From Bacteroidetes bacterium GWF2_29_10 (lineage in GTDB: Bacteria > Bacteroidota > Bacteroidia > Bacteroidales > GWE2-29-8), in the NCBI GenBank assembly GCA_001768555.1, contig MEOD01000017.1:1-37885 (forward strand): a stretch of DNA of 37,885 bases. Reading direction: 5' to 3'. The notes beneath the pieces are model-generated. The model was not told the DNA's origin. It saw only the letters and a list, made by a program, of their open reading frames with translations, and made no database searches. A program made the translations under genes and the position numbers. This document shows positions 1-9,125 of this stretch, in pieces. The number at the start of each line of letters is the position of its first letter. The stretch's first letter is position 1.

Positions 1-2722
1 ATGTTACACTATCTGTTGAACATATCGTTGTTGCACTGGCTACTACTGCAACAGAAGGAACTACAGCTAATTCAACATAAACAACAATGCTGTCTTGGTC
101 TGTACAGGCTCCACTTGTTCCTGTTACAATGTAAGTTGTTGTAGAAAGTGGAGAAACTGTTGTTGGGTTTATAGTAGAGCCATTACTCCATGAATAACTT
201 GTAGCTCCTGTTGCTGTTAATGTAGCTCCTCCAGTGCAGATTGTTTGATCACTTCCTGCATTAACAGAAACAGAATCAATTTTTAATATTGCAAAGTTAG
301 AAGTATCATTTGGTTGAACAGCACCACTTGCTATGCACTCATATTTATAATTATTCATTGAAAACACGGCATTAGATATAAACAAAGTGTCATTTTTAGC
401 CCCAGCATATATTGGATATGTACCTCCATCGTTTATTGTAACATAACCATTCCCATCATTTTTATTAACTATCCACTGAAAAGAAAGAGGAGCAGACCCT
501 GTTGCTGATACAGAAAACATAGCATTTCCAAAACTGCATGTTGTGTCATTTATAGGATCTTTAGTAATTCGAGGAGTACTAACAAATCCTGTAAATGCAG
601 ATATATTGATTAAAGTTTTATACGTAACTTTGTTATTTAAAGTATCTTTAGTAACACTTGGAAAAGTCCACAAACCATCAAATTTTCCCCAATACATTCC
701 TTGTTCAAAATCTTTGTAATCAAATAAAACAAAGTCTTCGTTTCTATAATTCAAAGTTAAATCATAAGAACTAAAAGTTAAAGCATTAGTTTCAAATTCC
801 CAGTATCTTTTTATTTGTTTTAAAGAATCATGAGGAGGATTAGGATGATAATCTTCGTAAACAGTTCCAAATACATAATCATACGCAGATGTAATAGTGT
901 TAAAATCATAAGTAGCTGGGGAATATCCATTATCAGTACCTATATGAAAAGTGAAGTTTTGAATACCAGATTTTGGAGGAAAAAATTTTGCAATGGACCC
1001 ATTTAAATATCCATTAGTTCTTATTGACTTACATGCGCTATCTAGTACAATAAATTGGGTACCTGTAACTAATTGCCCATTTGTAAATTTAGTAGCAGAA
1101 TTAACGAAAAAATAATTTCCATCAATATCATCATCTAAATACACATTATTAGTATTATTTATTTCTAAAGTATCTAAACTAATACCTACTTCAGATAAAT
1201 CCCCACTTAGATTAAATATTTGTTTATTTGTGCCTGTAAAAGAAAGTTTTGATCCTTTTTCATATCCCAAAATATAACCTTTTGCATTAATAGTATCTCC
1301 CTTAAAATTTAGTGTGTATCCAGATGTCATTTCTGAAAGTTGAATGGTAGATTTTACAATAGGAGTTGCTACAATATCTAAATTACCATAACATTCAACA
1401 TCTCCGTTAAGAATAATGTTATGAATGCTAGTCATGTCACTACTTATATATGTTTTTAGTCCTGGAGTTTTTCCTTTTATTGCCCAATTAATTGCAGAGT
1501 AGCTTTCAGTACAACCAGCTTGTAAATATCCTCCTGTATAGTTAAAATTAGTTGATTGTACATTATAATCAGGGTTTGATGTATTTTCATTATTAAGATA
1601 AATATATCCTCCTGACATTGTAAAATCAACATTTTGAGAAAAATCAAAGGCACCTTTTGCTGGATTTAAGCTTCCCCAACACCCAACAAAAAGTTGACCA
1701 CCAGATTGCGAAAAATTAGCTTTTTCACTTCCTCCTAGCACATCATAAATACCTCCATAAATATTCATGACACCTGATTCTATATTAATTTTGGCTCCAT
1801 TGTATACAACAACATCATTTGGATAATAAGTATAAATATCTACTAAATCTATAGTATCTATACTTTTAACAATTAATTCTCCTTTTATTTTAAAAGGTTC
1901 TTCACTGTCATATAATAAGTAGTTAGGAGCAATAGAGAAGTTTTTATTATTAAGAACAAGCCTAAAATTTTCACCTATACCATATTCTGCTCCACCAAAA
2001 GTAAAAAGAGGGTAGTTTAAAGTTCCATTTCCTGAAAGCATAAATGTTCCCATTGGATTATTAAATTCGTAAGAATATAAAAAGCCTAAGTCTTCATAGT
2101 TTTGACAATTTAATACTCCTCCATTATAAATAAAGTTAAGAGTATCATTCATTGTATTTTTTAGAACAAACAAAGAATATAAATCAGTAGTACTTCCAAT
2201 AGATGTTGTAAAAGAAGTATTTGAACCATAAATTGCTAAATCAGCATAAATAGATGTTCCAGAAAATAAATCTTCATAATAAAGATTTATATTTCCATTA
2301 TTGATAACATTACCAGCTATGTATATAAAGTTTCCTGGAGCGTCTGTCCATCCATCACTTTCTGTAGATAAATAGCTTCCATTATTAATAACAACATTTC
2401 CATCAACCCAAAACTCTTGCATTCCTCCAAACATTGAATGAAAAGCTAATTCAGAATTAGTTTGAAGTGTTAAATCCTTACATTCTGCAACAAAGTCATC
2501 AAATAATATATAGGAATTTGTTCTTATTGTTATATTGTTTGAAGCAGATGGTGAAACCGCTGCATTTACCCATGTCGAACCATTCCATATTTGCCAAGAA
2601 TCTGGATCTGACCAATCATAAGCATTAAAATCAGTATATTTAGTTCTATAATCATTTGGTAATTGTGAATAAATTAAGTTTGAGGTAAGAACCATTAAAA
2701 ACGTAAAAAATATTTTTTTCAT
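1..2722 (-). CDS. Large secreted beta-solenoid / Ig-like surface protein (3' end outside window)
   Basis: An open frame runs from ATG at 2722 (an ATG lies immediately upstream at 2725) to the window edge without a stop, so about 907 residues are visible and the C-terminus is missing. It starts with a signal peptide (MKKIFFTFLMVLTSNLIYSQ). Residues ~25-700 are rich in G, N, S, T and short beta-strands such as GNVVINNGSYLS, as in right-handed beta-helix or autotransporter-like passengers. Residues ~715-800 look Ig-like (C, FQWIV, YECIASG). Residues ~815-885 form a PKD/SprB-like module (NAGSDQTICTGGATLTATGA to CTDQDSIVVYV), and the frame is cut as a second module begins (ICSTDSVT). Such proteins in Bacteroidota usually end in a T9SS sorting domain and act as adhesins or gliding-type surface proteins. 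That ending is inferred, not seen. Confidence 0.85.
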   Translation of the reverse strand, partial: MKKIFFTFLMVLTSNLIYSQLPNDYRTKYTDFNAYDWSDPDSWQIWNGSTWVNAAVSPSASNNITIRTNSYILFDDFVAECKDLTLQTNSELAFHSMFGGMQEFWVDGNVVINNGSYLSTESDGWTDAPGNFIYIAGNVINNGNINLYYEDLFSGTSIYADLAIYGSNTSFTTSIGSTTDLYSLFVLKNTMNDTLNFIYNGGVLNCQNYEDLGFLYSYEFNNPMGTFMLSGNGTLNYPLFTFGGAEYGIGENFRLVLNNKNFSIAPNYLLYDSEEPFKIKGELIVKSIDTIDLVDIYTYYPNDVVVYNGAKINIESGVMNIYGGIYDVLGGSEKANFSQSGGQLFVGCWGSLNPAKGAFDFSQNVDFTMSGGYIYLNNENTSNPDYNVQSTNFNYTGGYLQAGCTESYSAINWAIKGKTPGLKTYISSDMTSIHNIILNGDVECYGNLDIVATPIVKSTIQLSEMTSGYTLNFKGDTINAKGYILGYEKGSKLSFTGTNKQIFNLSGDLSEVGISLDTLEINNTNNVYLDDDIDGNYFFVNSATKFTNGQLVTGTQFIVLDSACKSIRTNGYLNGSIAKFFPPKSGIQNFTFHIGTDNGYSPATYDFNTITSAYDYVFGTVYEDYHPNPPHDSLKQIKRYWEFETNALTFSSYDLTLNYRNEDFVLFDYKDFEQGMYWGKFDGLWTFPSVTKDTLNNKVTYKTLINISAFTGFVSTPRITKDPINDTTCSFGNAMFSVSATGSAPLSFQWIVNKNDGNGYVTINDGGTYPIYAGAKNDTLFISNAVFSMNNYKYECIASGAVQPNDTSNFAILKIDSVSVNAGSDQTICTGGATLTATGATSYSWSNGSTINPTTVSPLSTTTYIVTGTSGACTDQDSIVVYVELAVVPSVAVVASATTICSTDSVT

Positions 2723-2847
2723 CATTAAAAAGTTTAAAATTATAATGAAATAAGCTTAACAAATTAATCTTTTTTTCTTTTGTTTAATAAGGAAAAACGA
2801 TTAATTTAACTATCATAAATTATTATTAAAAAATAAATTAGGTAACA

Positions 2848-2878
2848 CAAAAATATAAATTATTTTTGGATTCGCAAA
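2848..2878 (-). promoter_or_regulatory. Bacteroidota-type promoter of the large surface protein gene
   Basis: On the minus strand TTTG (2878-2875) is followed after 19 bases by TATTTTTG (2855-2848). This matches the primary sigma consensus of Bacteroidota, TTTG-N19-21-TAnnTTTG. It predicts a leader of about 115 nt before the ATG at 2722. Confidence 0.6.
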
Positions 2879-2917
2879 TATTTTAAAAAAAAGATTATTT
2901 TTTCTAAAAAAGATATT

Positions 2918-2925
2918 TATCTTTG
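2918..2925 (+). promoter_or_regulatory. -7 element of the tRNA-His promoter
   Basis: TATCTTTG matches TAnnTTTG and ends 17 bases before the tRNA. No convincing TTTG is present at the -33 spacing, so only half of the promoter is supported. Confidence 0.45.
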
Positions 2926-2942
2926 CAATCTGAAATTAATAC

Positions 2943-3017
2943 GGTGATTGTAGCTCAGTTGGTTAGAGCGGCGGATTGTGGTTCCGTAGGTCGTGGGTTC
3001 GAATCCCATCTTTCACC
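2943..3017 (+). tRNA. tRNA-His (anticodon GTG)
   Basis: The cloverleaf can be drawn by hand. The extra G(-1) at 2943 faces C73 at 3017, which is diagnostic of tRNA-His. The D arm is GCTC/GAGC, the anticodon arm GCGGA-TTGTGGT-TCCGT has anticodon GTG, and the T arm is GTGGG-TTCGAAT-CCCAT. CCA is not encoded (the next bases are CTC). The acceptor stem GTGATTG / CTTTCAC has two adjacent U-U mismatches at pairs 5:68 and 6:67, which is unusual. All other conserved positions are intact. Confidence 0.93.
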
Positions 3018-3042
3018 CTCAATTTAATCTTTAATCAATGGC

Positions 3043-3579
3043 ATGTTCTTACTTCAAAAATATACTAAATTTTATTTATTAATATTTTTACTTGCTATTA
3101 TTTTTAATACGTTTATTTGTAAACCTATTTATTTTTATTATTACATCAAAAGTAGTAATCATATAGTCAATAATGATGTTTCAAAGTTAGACATTAAAGT
3201 GTTCAAGACTTTTAATATGTCTTTTTATAAAAATATTCATTTAAATACTGTATCAGGCTTAAAATATATAACAAACAATTATCATGTCCTCAACACTTAT
3301 TCAATAAATAACATTACTTATTATTTATGTGTAAGCAATATAGAAAAAGATAAAGAAAGTATTTTAAAGGAAATTATCAATAATTTTATTGATTCTACAT
3401 CAAATTTTGCATCAAATAGTTCATTAATGTTTTCTTTAACAAATGGAGCTTTGTTATGGTTTGAAGATTTTTTTAAATTAGATATTACTTTAGCATGCAA
3501 ATCAATTAGTTACTTTTATTTTGACAATGTTGTTTTAAACTCATTTATTTCAACCCCACTTAAACCTCCAATTCTTTAA
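3043..3579 (+). CDS. Unknown small membrane-anchored protein
   Basis: This is a 178-residue protein that I do not recognise. Residues ~8-28 form one hydrophobic segment (FYLLIFLLAIIFNTFIC), either an uncleaved anchor or a signal peptide with a weak cleavage site. The rest is rich in N, S, Y, F and I with no repeats or catalytic motif visible, and it ends in a proline-rich tail (STPLKPPIL). The ATG lies only 25 bases after the tRNA-His gene with no promoter motif between, so it may be co-transcribed with the tRNA. The next gene, a secreted protease, begins 116 bases downstream on the same strand. Small anchored proteins of unknown function often sit beside TonB receptors in Bacteroidota, but no family assignment is possible here. 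Confidence 0.6.
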   Translation: MFLLQKYTKFYLLIFLLAIIFNTFICKPIYFYYYIKSSNHIVNNDVSKLDIKVFKTFNMSFYKNIHLNTVSGLKYITNNYHVLNTYSINNITYYLCVSNIEKDKESILKEIINNFIDSTSNFASNSSLMFSLTNGALLWFEDFFKLDITLACKSISYFYFDNVVLNSFISTPLKPPIL

Positions 3580-3695
3580 AATTTTTAAATAAAACCATAA
3601 TATGGTTTAGTTATTTTAATAATCTGATACTTGTAAATAATAAAGTCAGATTGTATATAATTTTATAGTTTATTAATTTTACAAATTATTTCACA

Positions 3696-4964
3696 ATGAA
3701 AATATTTAGATATTTAGTATTGATATTAATTAATTTTTTTGTCATTACAAGTTTTGCACAAAATAATAATAATATTCATAAAGTCTGTGGTACAATGCAA
3801 TATATGCAAGAGCAGTTTATTGAATATCCAAAATTTAAAGATAATATAAATATTCTTGAGGCGGAAACACAAGAATACATAAAAAAACAATCATTAAATA
3901 AAGCAGACGAACAAGTTTATATTATCCCTGTAGTTTTTCATGTCATTTATAATTCAGCAAGTGATAATATTCCAGATTCAAGAATAAAAAAACAAATCGA
4001 AGTTCTTAATGAGGACTTTAGATTGAGAAGTAAAGATACAGCAAAAATTCCAGATATTTTTAAACAATATGCTGCTGACACAAAAATAGAATTTAGACTA
4101 GCTAACCAAGACCCCTTTGGTAATTATACAACAGGTATTGAAAGAGTAAAATCAAACGCAGAAAAATGGTATGCTCCCGTAAATACTGTTAAGTTTGCGT
4201 ATAATGGAGGTGCTGATGCTTGGGATTCAAAATATTATTTAAATGTATGGGTTTGTAGTTTTGAATTAGGCAACACAGAAGACGGTTTTACATTGGCTTA
4301 TTCGCAATTTCCAGGTGGAAATCCTGCTTATGATGGCATAGTTATACAGCCATTTGAAGTTGGAGTTTATGGAGATGCTAAAGGACGAACATTAACTCAT
4401 GAAATAGGTCATTGGTTAAACTTATATCATATTTGGGGAGATGATCAAGATTTAGGAGATAAGTGTGCAAGAGGCGACAATGTTGAAGATACTCCAAATC
4501 AAGAAACAATGAACTTTGGCGTTCCTGAATTTCCTCATCAAAGTTGCGATAATGTGTCAGATATGTTCATGAACCACATGGACTACGTTGATGATGAAAT
4601 GAAACTGATGTTTACTCATGGTCAAGCAGCAAGAATGCGTTCTGCTATAAAGTTAAGAAGAAATGAAATAATAAATTCTTCTGGATACATTCTTTCTGTT
4701 GAAACACAAAACCAATTAGAAGATTATGTTTCAATATATCCGAATCCAGTTTCAAATGGATTATTAAATATACGACTAAGTACACAAATAGAAAATTTGA
4801 AAATTAGCTTAAAAAATATTATGAGTAATAATATTTATTCAAAAGAGTTAGTTGCAGATAAAAACATAAAAATAAATACATCCAAAATACCAGATGGAAT
4901 TTATTTTATAGAAATCTCAACGAAAACGAACAGTATTACAAAAAAAATAATAATTTCTAATTAA
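3696..4964 (+). CDS. Secreted M43 (pappalysin-type) zinc metalloprotease with T9SS sorting domain
   Basis: This 422-residue protein begins with a signal peptide (ITSFAQ). The catalytic domain spans ~70-320. The extended zinc motif HEIGHWLNLYH has ligands H235, H239 and H245 and catalytic E236. The usual glycine of HExxHxxGxxH is N, a substitution common in Bacteroidota members of the family. The Met-turn is FMNHMDY (M295), and paired cysteines near 263 and 284 fit family disulfides. Residues ~345-422 (VSIYPNPVSNG to KKIIISN) are a type A T9SS C-terminal sorting domain, so the enzyme is exported across the outer membrane and anchored or released. The TonB receptor gene starts 11 bases after its stop, so the two form an operon. 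A role in releasing haem or metal from host or environmental proteins is inferred from that pairing only. Confidence 0.9.
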   Translation: MKIFRYLVLILINFFVITSFAQNNNNIHKVCGTMQYMQEQFIEYPKFKDNINILEAETQEYIKKQSLNKADEQVYIIPVVFHVIYNSASDNIPDSRIKKQIEVLNEDFRLRSKDTAKIPDIFKQYAADTKIEFRLANQDPFGNYTTGIERVKSNAEKWYAPVNTVKFAYNGGADAWDSKYYLNVWVCSFELGNTEDGFTLAYSQFPGGNPAYDGIVIQPFEVGVYGDAKGRTLTHEIGHWLNLYHIWGDDQDLGDKCARGDNVEDTPNQETMNFGVPEFPHQSCDNVSDMFMNHMDYVDDEMKLMFTHGQAARMRSAIKLRRNEIINSSGYILSVETQNQLEDYVSIYPNPVSNGLLNIRLSTQIENLKISLKNIMSNNIYSKELVADKNIKINTSKIPDGIYFIEISTKTNSITKKIIISN

Positions 4965-4975
4965 TTACAAATATA

Positions 4976-7408
4976 ATGAAAAATAAAATATTAATAATTT
5001 CAATACTTTTCTATTTAACAATTAATTCTAATGCTCAAAATTACATTAAGATCATAGATAATAAAGACTTGCAACCTATCTCCGAAGTAAAAATAACAAA
5101 TATTATTAATCAAAAAATTATTATTTCAAATAATAAAGGAATAGCTGATGTGTCTAATTTTAAAGCAGATGATACTTTAATTTTTAGTCATTTAGTATAT
5201 AAAACATTAAAAACTACACTTAATGATATTCAAAAGAACAATAACACAGTAGAATTAACCGAAGAAATAATAAAACTTAACGAAGTAGTGTTTTCTGCAA
5301 ATAAACAAACAGAAAAAAAGAGAGATTTGCCAACAAGAATCGAAATAATTGATGCAAAAGATATATCATTTAATAATCCACAATCCACAGGAGAAATGTT
5401 GTTTCAAACAGGCAAAGTTTTCGTGCAACAAAGTCAAATGGGAGGGAGTAGTCCTTCTCTTAGAGGCTTTGAGGCAAATAAGATTCTTTTAGTAGTTGAT
5501 GGAGTAAGGATGAATAATGCTATTTATAGAGGAGGTCATTTACAAAATGTAATAACATTAGATCCTAATGTTTTAGATCGTACTGAAATAGTTTTTGGTC
5601 CAGGCTCTGTAATTTATGGAAGTGATGCTTTGGGAGGCGTAATGCATTTTTATACAAAGAAACCAGAATTTGGAACAGATGAAAAAACAAATATCAAATC
5701 CACCGCTTTTGCTCGCTATTCAAGTTCTAATGAAGAAAAAACTGGAGGAGCTACAATTAACATCGGTTTAAATAACATCGCATCCTTTAGCTCTATTTCT
5801 TATAAAGATTTAGGAGATTTAAAATCTGGACAGGTAAGAGATCCTTTTATTGGTAATTTTGGTCAATGCTTATATTATGCAGAAAGATTTGGCAACAAGG
5901 ATTCAATGGTGAAAAATGACAAATCTTATTTGCAAAAAAATAGTGGCTATTCACAATATGATTTAATGCAAAAACTATATTTTAAAATTACAAATAAGTC
6001 TTTTATTGGATTAAATTTACAATACTCTAATTCATCTGATATTCCAAGATATGATAGATTAACAGATTTCGATAGTAAAAAAGGCACTTTAAAATATGCA
6101 GAATGGTATTATGGTCCACAAACTAGATTATTTTCTTCTTTGTTTTTTGAAAATAATAGTAAAACATTATTTTCGGATAATTTAGTTATAACAACTGCTT
6201 ATCAAAACATTAGTGAAGATCGTGTTAATAGAAAATTTAATAATGTTAATAAGGCTCATAATGAAGAAACTGTTGATGTTTTTTCATTTAATACAGATAT
6301 AAAAAAGGAGCTAAAAGGGAAGCATGAATTAAGATATGGCATTGAAGCAACTTATAATAAAGTAAAATCTACTGCTTATAATGAAAATATAGTAACAGGA
6401 GTACAAACAAATACAATTGCAACACGTTATCCTGATGGTGATAATAATGTAAAATCGTTATCTGCATATATTAGTCACAATTGGGAAATTAATAAATACT
6501 TAATTCTATCAGATGGTATTCGTTATAATTACTATAATTTAGAAGCTAATTATACCGATTTTATGATGAATCTAATGAAATTTCCATTTAATAGCAAAAT
6601 AAGTACTGAACAAAATTCTATTACAGCTAATTTAGGTGTAGTTATTAACCCTGGTTATGACTGGAAAATATCAATACTAGGTTCATCTGGATATAGAAAT
6701 CCAAATATTGATGATATCTCAAAAATAAATGATTCAAAAGGTTCTGATAATTTGTTAATTATTCCAAACCCAGACTTAAAATCAGAAAAAGTTTATAATG
6801 GAGAAATTAGCATATCGAAAATATTCGAAAAAAATATTCAATTTGAATTTACAGGTTTTTATAGTAAGTATTATGATGTTATAGTTCAAAGACCAACTTT
6901 GTTTAATGGTGAAGATTCTATTTTATATGATGGTTCGTTATGTCAAGTGCAAACAAACATAAACAAAAACGAAGCTTATATATATGGATGGCAAGGAAAC
7001 ATATTAGCAAAGCTTAATGAGAATGTGTCTATTTATAGTAATTATACATATACTTATGGGCAAGTAGAGTCTGACGATGTCCCTTTAGATCATATTCCTC
7101 CTGCATTTGGAAAAACAGGAATTAAATATGAACGAAAGAAATTAAAATCAGAATTTTCGGTAATATATAATGGTTGGAAAAAATTATTTCGCTATAGTCC
7201 TTCAGGAGAAGATAATTTGACATATGCTACAAGTGTTGGAATGCCTTCTTGGCATACACTAAATCTAAAAATATCTTATCAACTGTCTAAAAATATCAGT
7301 ATTCAAGGAGGTGTTGATAATATTACTGATTTGCATTATCGTTATTTTGCATCAGGAATTAGTGCTGCTGGCAGAAATTATATTTTAGCATTAAAAGCTA
7401 ATTTTTAG
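4976..7408 (+). CDS. TonB-dependent outer membrane receptor (haem/haemoglobin-type)
   Basis: The protein has 810 residues. A signal peptide (LTINSNAQ) is followed by a carboxypeptidase-regulatory-like beta-sandwich (~20-95), the plug domain (~120-230) and a beta-barrel to a C-terminal F (LALKANF). The plug contains SSPSLRGFEANKILLVVDGV and PGSVIYGSDALGG, which match receptors annotated as haem or haemoglobin/transferrin receptors. The ending DLHYRYFASGISAAGRNY also fits that group. The receptor would bring its ligand across the outer membrane using energy from TonB-ExbBD, none of which is in this window. It follows the M43 protease by 11 bases and shares its transcript. Substrate specificity is inferred from family resemblance, and a siderophore or peptide substrate remains possible. 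Confidence 0.88.
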   Translation: MKNKILIISILFYLTINSNAQNYIKIIDNKDLQPISEVKITNIINQKIIISNNKGIADVSNFKADDTLIFSHLVYKTLKTTLNDIQKNNNTVELTEEIIKLNEVVFSANKQTEKKRDLPTRIEIIDAKDISFNNPQSTGEMLFQTGKVFVQQSQMGGSSPSLRGFEANKILLVVDGVRMNNAIYRGGHLQNVITLDPNVLDRTEIVFGPGSVIYGSDALGGVMHFYTKKPEFGTDEKTNIKSTAFARYSSSNEEKTGGATINIGLNNIASFSSISYKDLGDLKSGQVRDPFIGNFGQCLYYAERFGNKDSMVKNDKSYLQKNSGYSQYDLMQKLYFKITNKSFIGLNLQYSNSSDIPRYDRLTDFDSKKGTLKYAEWYYGPQTRLFSSLFFENNSKTLFSDNLVITTAYQNISEDRVNRKFNNVNKAHNEETVDVFSFNTDIKKELKGKHELRYGIEATYNKVKSTAYNENIVTGVQTNTIATRYPDGDNNVKSLSAYISHNWEINKYLILSDGIRYNYYNLEANYTDFMMNLMKFPFNSKISTEQNSITANLGVVINPGYDWKISILGSSGYRNPNIDDISKINDSKGSDNLLIIPNPDLKSEKVYNGEISISKIFEKNIQFEFTGFYSKYYDVIVQRPTLFNGEDSILYDGSLCQVQTNINKNEAYIYGWQGNILAKLNENVSIYSNYTYTYGQVESDDVPLDHIPPAFGKTGIKYERKKLKSEFSVIYNGWKKLFRYSPSGEDNLTYATSVGMPSWHTLNLKISYQLSKNISIQGGVDNITDLHYRYFASGISAAGRNYILALKANF

Positions 7409-7436
7409 TATAAAACATAAAAAGGTTTAATATTTT

Positions 7437-7477
7437 AAGGGTTTTAAAATCATTTAATTTGTTTTTATAACCCTTTT
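7437..7477. terminator. Bidirectional terminator between convergent genes
   Basis: The inverted repeat AAGGGTTTTAAAA ... TTTTATAACCCTT has 12 pairs and one mismatch. It is flanked by T-rich and A-rich tracts and lies between the TonB receptor stop and the stop of the peptide-binding lipoprotein, so it can serve both strands. Confidence 0.7.
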
Positions 7478-9125
7478 ACATGCGTTTTCTTACACTTTTT
7501 AAATTAAGTAAATTTAATGGGTTAGAACCTAAATTTTCTATGTTTTTATTAACAAAACGAAGAACTTCGTCATAATATAGTACCACAACTGGAGCTTCTT
7601 CAATTATAATTTCATCCATTTCTTTATATAATATGATGCGTTTTTCAAAATCTATTTCTTTTCGAGAAATATCATATAGTTTATCATAATTATTGTTTTT
7701 AAAATGAGTATAATTTGGACCAAAAGGGCAAAAGTTTTTACTGTAAAATAATGATAAATAATTTTCTGGGTCAGGATAATCTGCTATCCATGATCCTCTA
7801 AAAAAAGAAACTTTTGTTTTTGACATTAACTCTCGAAGAGTCGCAGGTTGAGTTAATTCTATTTTTACATTCATTCCTATTTCATTTAATTGACTTTGAA
7901 TAAATTTGCATAAGTCAATGTATGAACTTGTTGTTGCTATTGTGATTAAATTCTCTTGAGTAGATAATTTGTAATATCCTGCTTCTTGTAATAATTCTTT
8001 AGCTTTATTTGGATCATATTTATAACCAACGATATTAGCCTTATTAGAACCATATAATCCAATGGGAACAAAACCATATATCCCTGCTATTCCTATTCCA
8101 TTTCGTAAATATTTAATCATTTTATCTCTGTCAAATCCATAATTTATAGCCTGTCGTATTTTTTTTAATTTAAGAGGATTGTTTTTTAATATAGGATTAT
8201 TAGTATCACTTAGAATCCCAAGATATTCTGTGTTTAAGTAAGGAGAAGAAGTTAAGTATATTTTATTTACATACTTTTTATTAAGTTGGCCATCTTTAGA
8301 TAATAATTCATCTTTATAGCTTGGATCAATACCAGAAATAAAATCTAAATTTCCTTTTATAAATTCAAGAAAAGCGGTGTGTTTGTCCGTTATAAATGTT
8401 ATATTTATTGCATCAATAAAAGGTAGTCTAATGTTATTTATTTTTTCAAAATATTTTTCGTTTTTTAGTAATATTAATTTTTCGTTTTCTTTCCAGAATT
8501 TAAATTCAAAAGGACCTGTACCTATTGGATTGTTTCGAAAATCTTTTTGGTAATATTGTACTATTTCATAAGGCACAACTGAACAATAGTGCATTGATAA
8601 CAAACTTAAGAAAGGAGGAAATGTTTCTTTCAGTTTTATTATTAACGTTGTGTCATTTTCTGCAATAAAATCATATTTTTTGTTTATTTTATCATATTTT
8701 ATCATCGAAAATACCCAAGCTCCAGGTGATGCCGTCTTTTCTTCTAATAAACGGTTAAATGAAAACACAAAGTCTTTAGCAATAACTTTTCGTGTGGAGT
8801 CTTTTCCAAATAGTATATGTTTATGAAAAAAGACATCTTGCCTTAGATAAAATTTATAGACTCTCCCAGAATCAAGAATATCCCATCTATATGCTATTGA
8901 CGGTTTTATGTTTAAACTATCATCTAACTCAATAAGTCTATTAAACAAATGATTGCAAGCCCATATATTCGATTGATCTTTTGCAAATGCAGGATCTAGT
9001 GAGGTTATACCCGAGGATTCATTATATTTAAAAATAGCTTTATCTGTGTGTCTTTTTTCTTGTGAACAGGATATAAATATTATCAATAAAGCAATAAAAA
9101 TACAAGTAACCTTTATCGTTTTCAT
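7476..9125 (-). CDS. Peptide ABC transporter substrate-binding lipoprotein (SBP family 5)
   Basis: I place the start at ATG 9125, which gives 549 residues beginning MKTIKVTCIFIALLIIFISC. This is a lipoprotein signal with the acylated Cys at residue 20. The frame is open upstream to 9215, but that extension lies inside dapD and has no signal character. The body fits the OppA/DppA family: FKYNESSGITSLDPAFAKD near the N-terminus, PIGTGPFEFKFW, RQAINYGFDRDKMI and AKELLQEAGY in the usual order. Such proteins capture peptides in the periplasm for an ABC permease. No permease or ATPase gene is adjacent. The dapD stop TAA and this ATG overlap as TAATG, so translation is probably coupled. Confidence 0.9.
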   Translation of the reverse strand: MKTIKVTCIFIALLIIFISCSQEKRHTDKAIFKYNESSGITSLDPAFAKDQSNIWACNHLFNRLIELDDSLNIKPSIAYRWDILDSGRVYKFYLRQDVFFHKHILFGKDSTRKVIAKDFVFSFNRLLEEKTASPGAWVFSMIKYDKINKKYDFIAENDTTLIIKLKETFPPFLSLLSMHYCSVVPYEIVQYYQKDFRNNPIGTGPFEFKFWKENEKLILLKNEKYFEKINNIRLPFIDAINITFITDKHTAFLEFIKGNLDFISGIDPSYKDELLSKDGQLNKKYVNKIYLTSSPYLNTEYLGILSDTNNPILKNNPLKLKKIRQAINYGFDRDKMIKYLRNGIGIAGIYGFVPIGLYGSNKANIVGYKYDPNKAKELLQEAGYYKLSTQENLITIATTSSYIDLCKFIQSQLNEIGMNVKIELTQPATLRELMSKTKVSFFRGSWIADYPDPENYLSLFYSKNFCPFGPNYTHFKNNNYDKLYDISRKEIDFEKRIILYKEMDEIIIEEAPVVVLYYDEVLRFVNKNIENLGSNPLNLLNLKSVRKRM

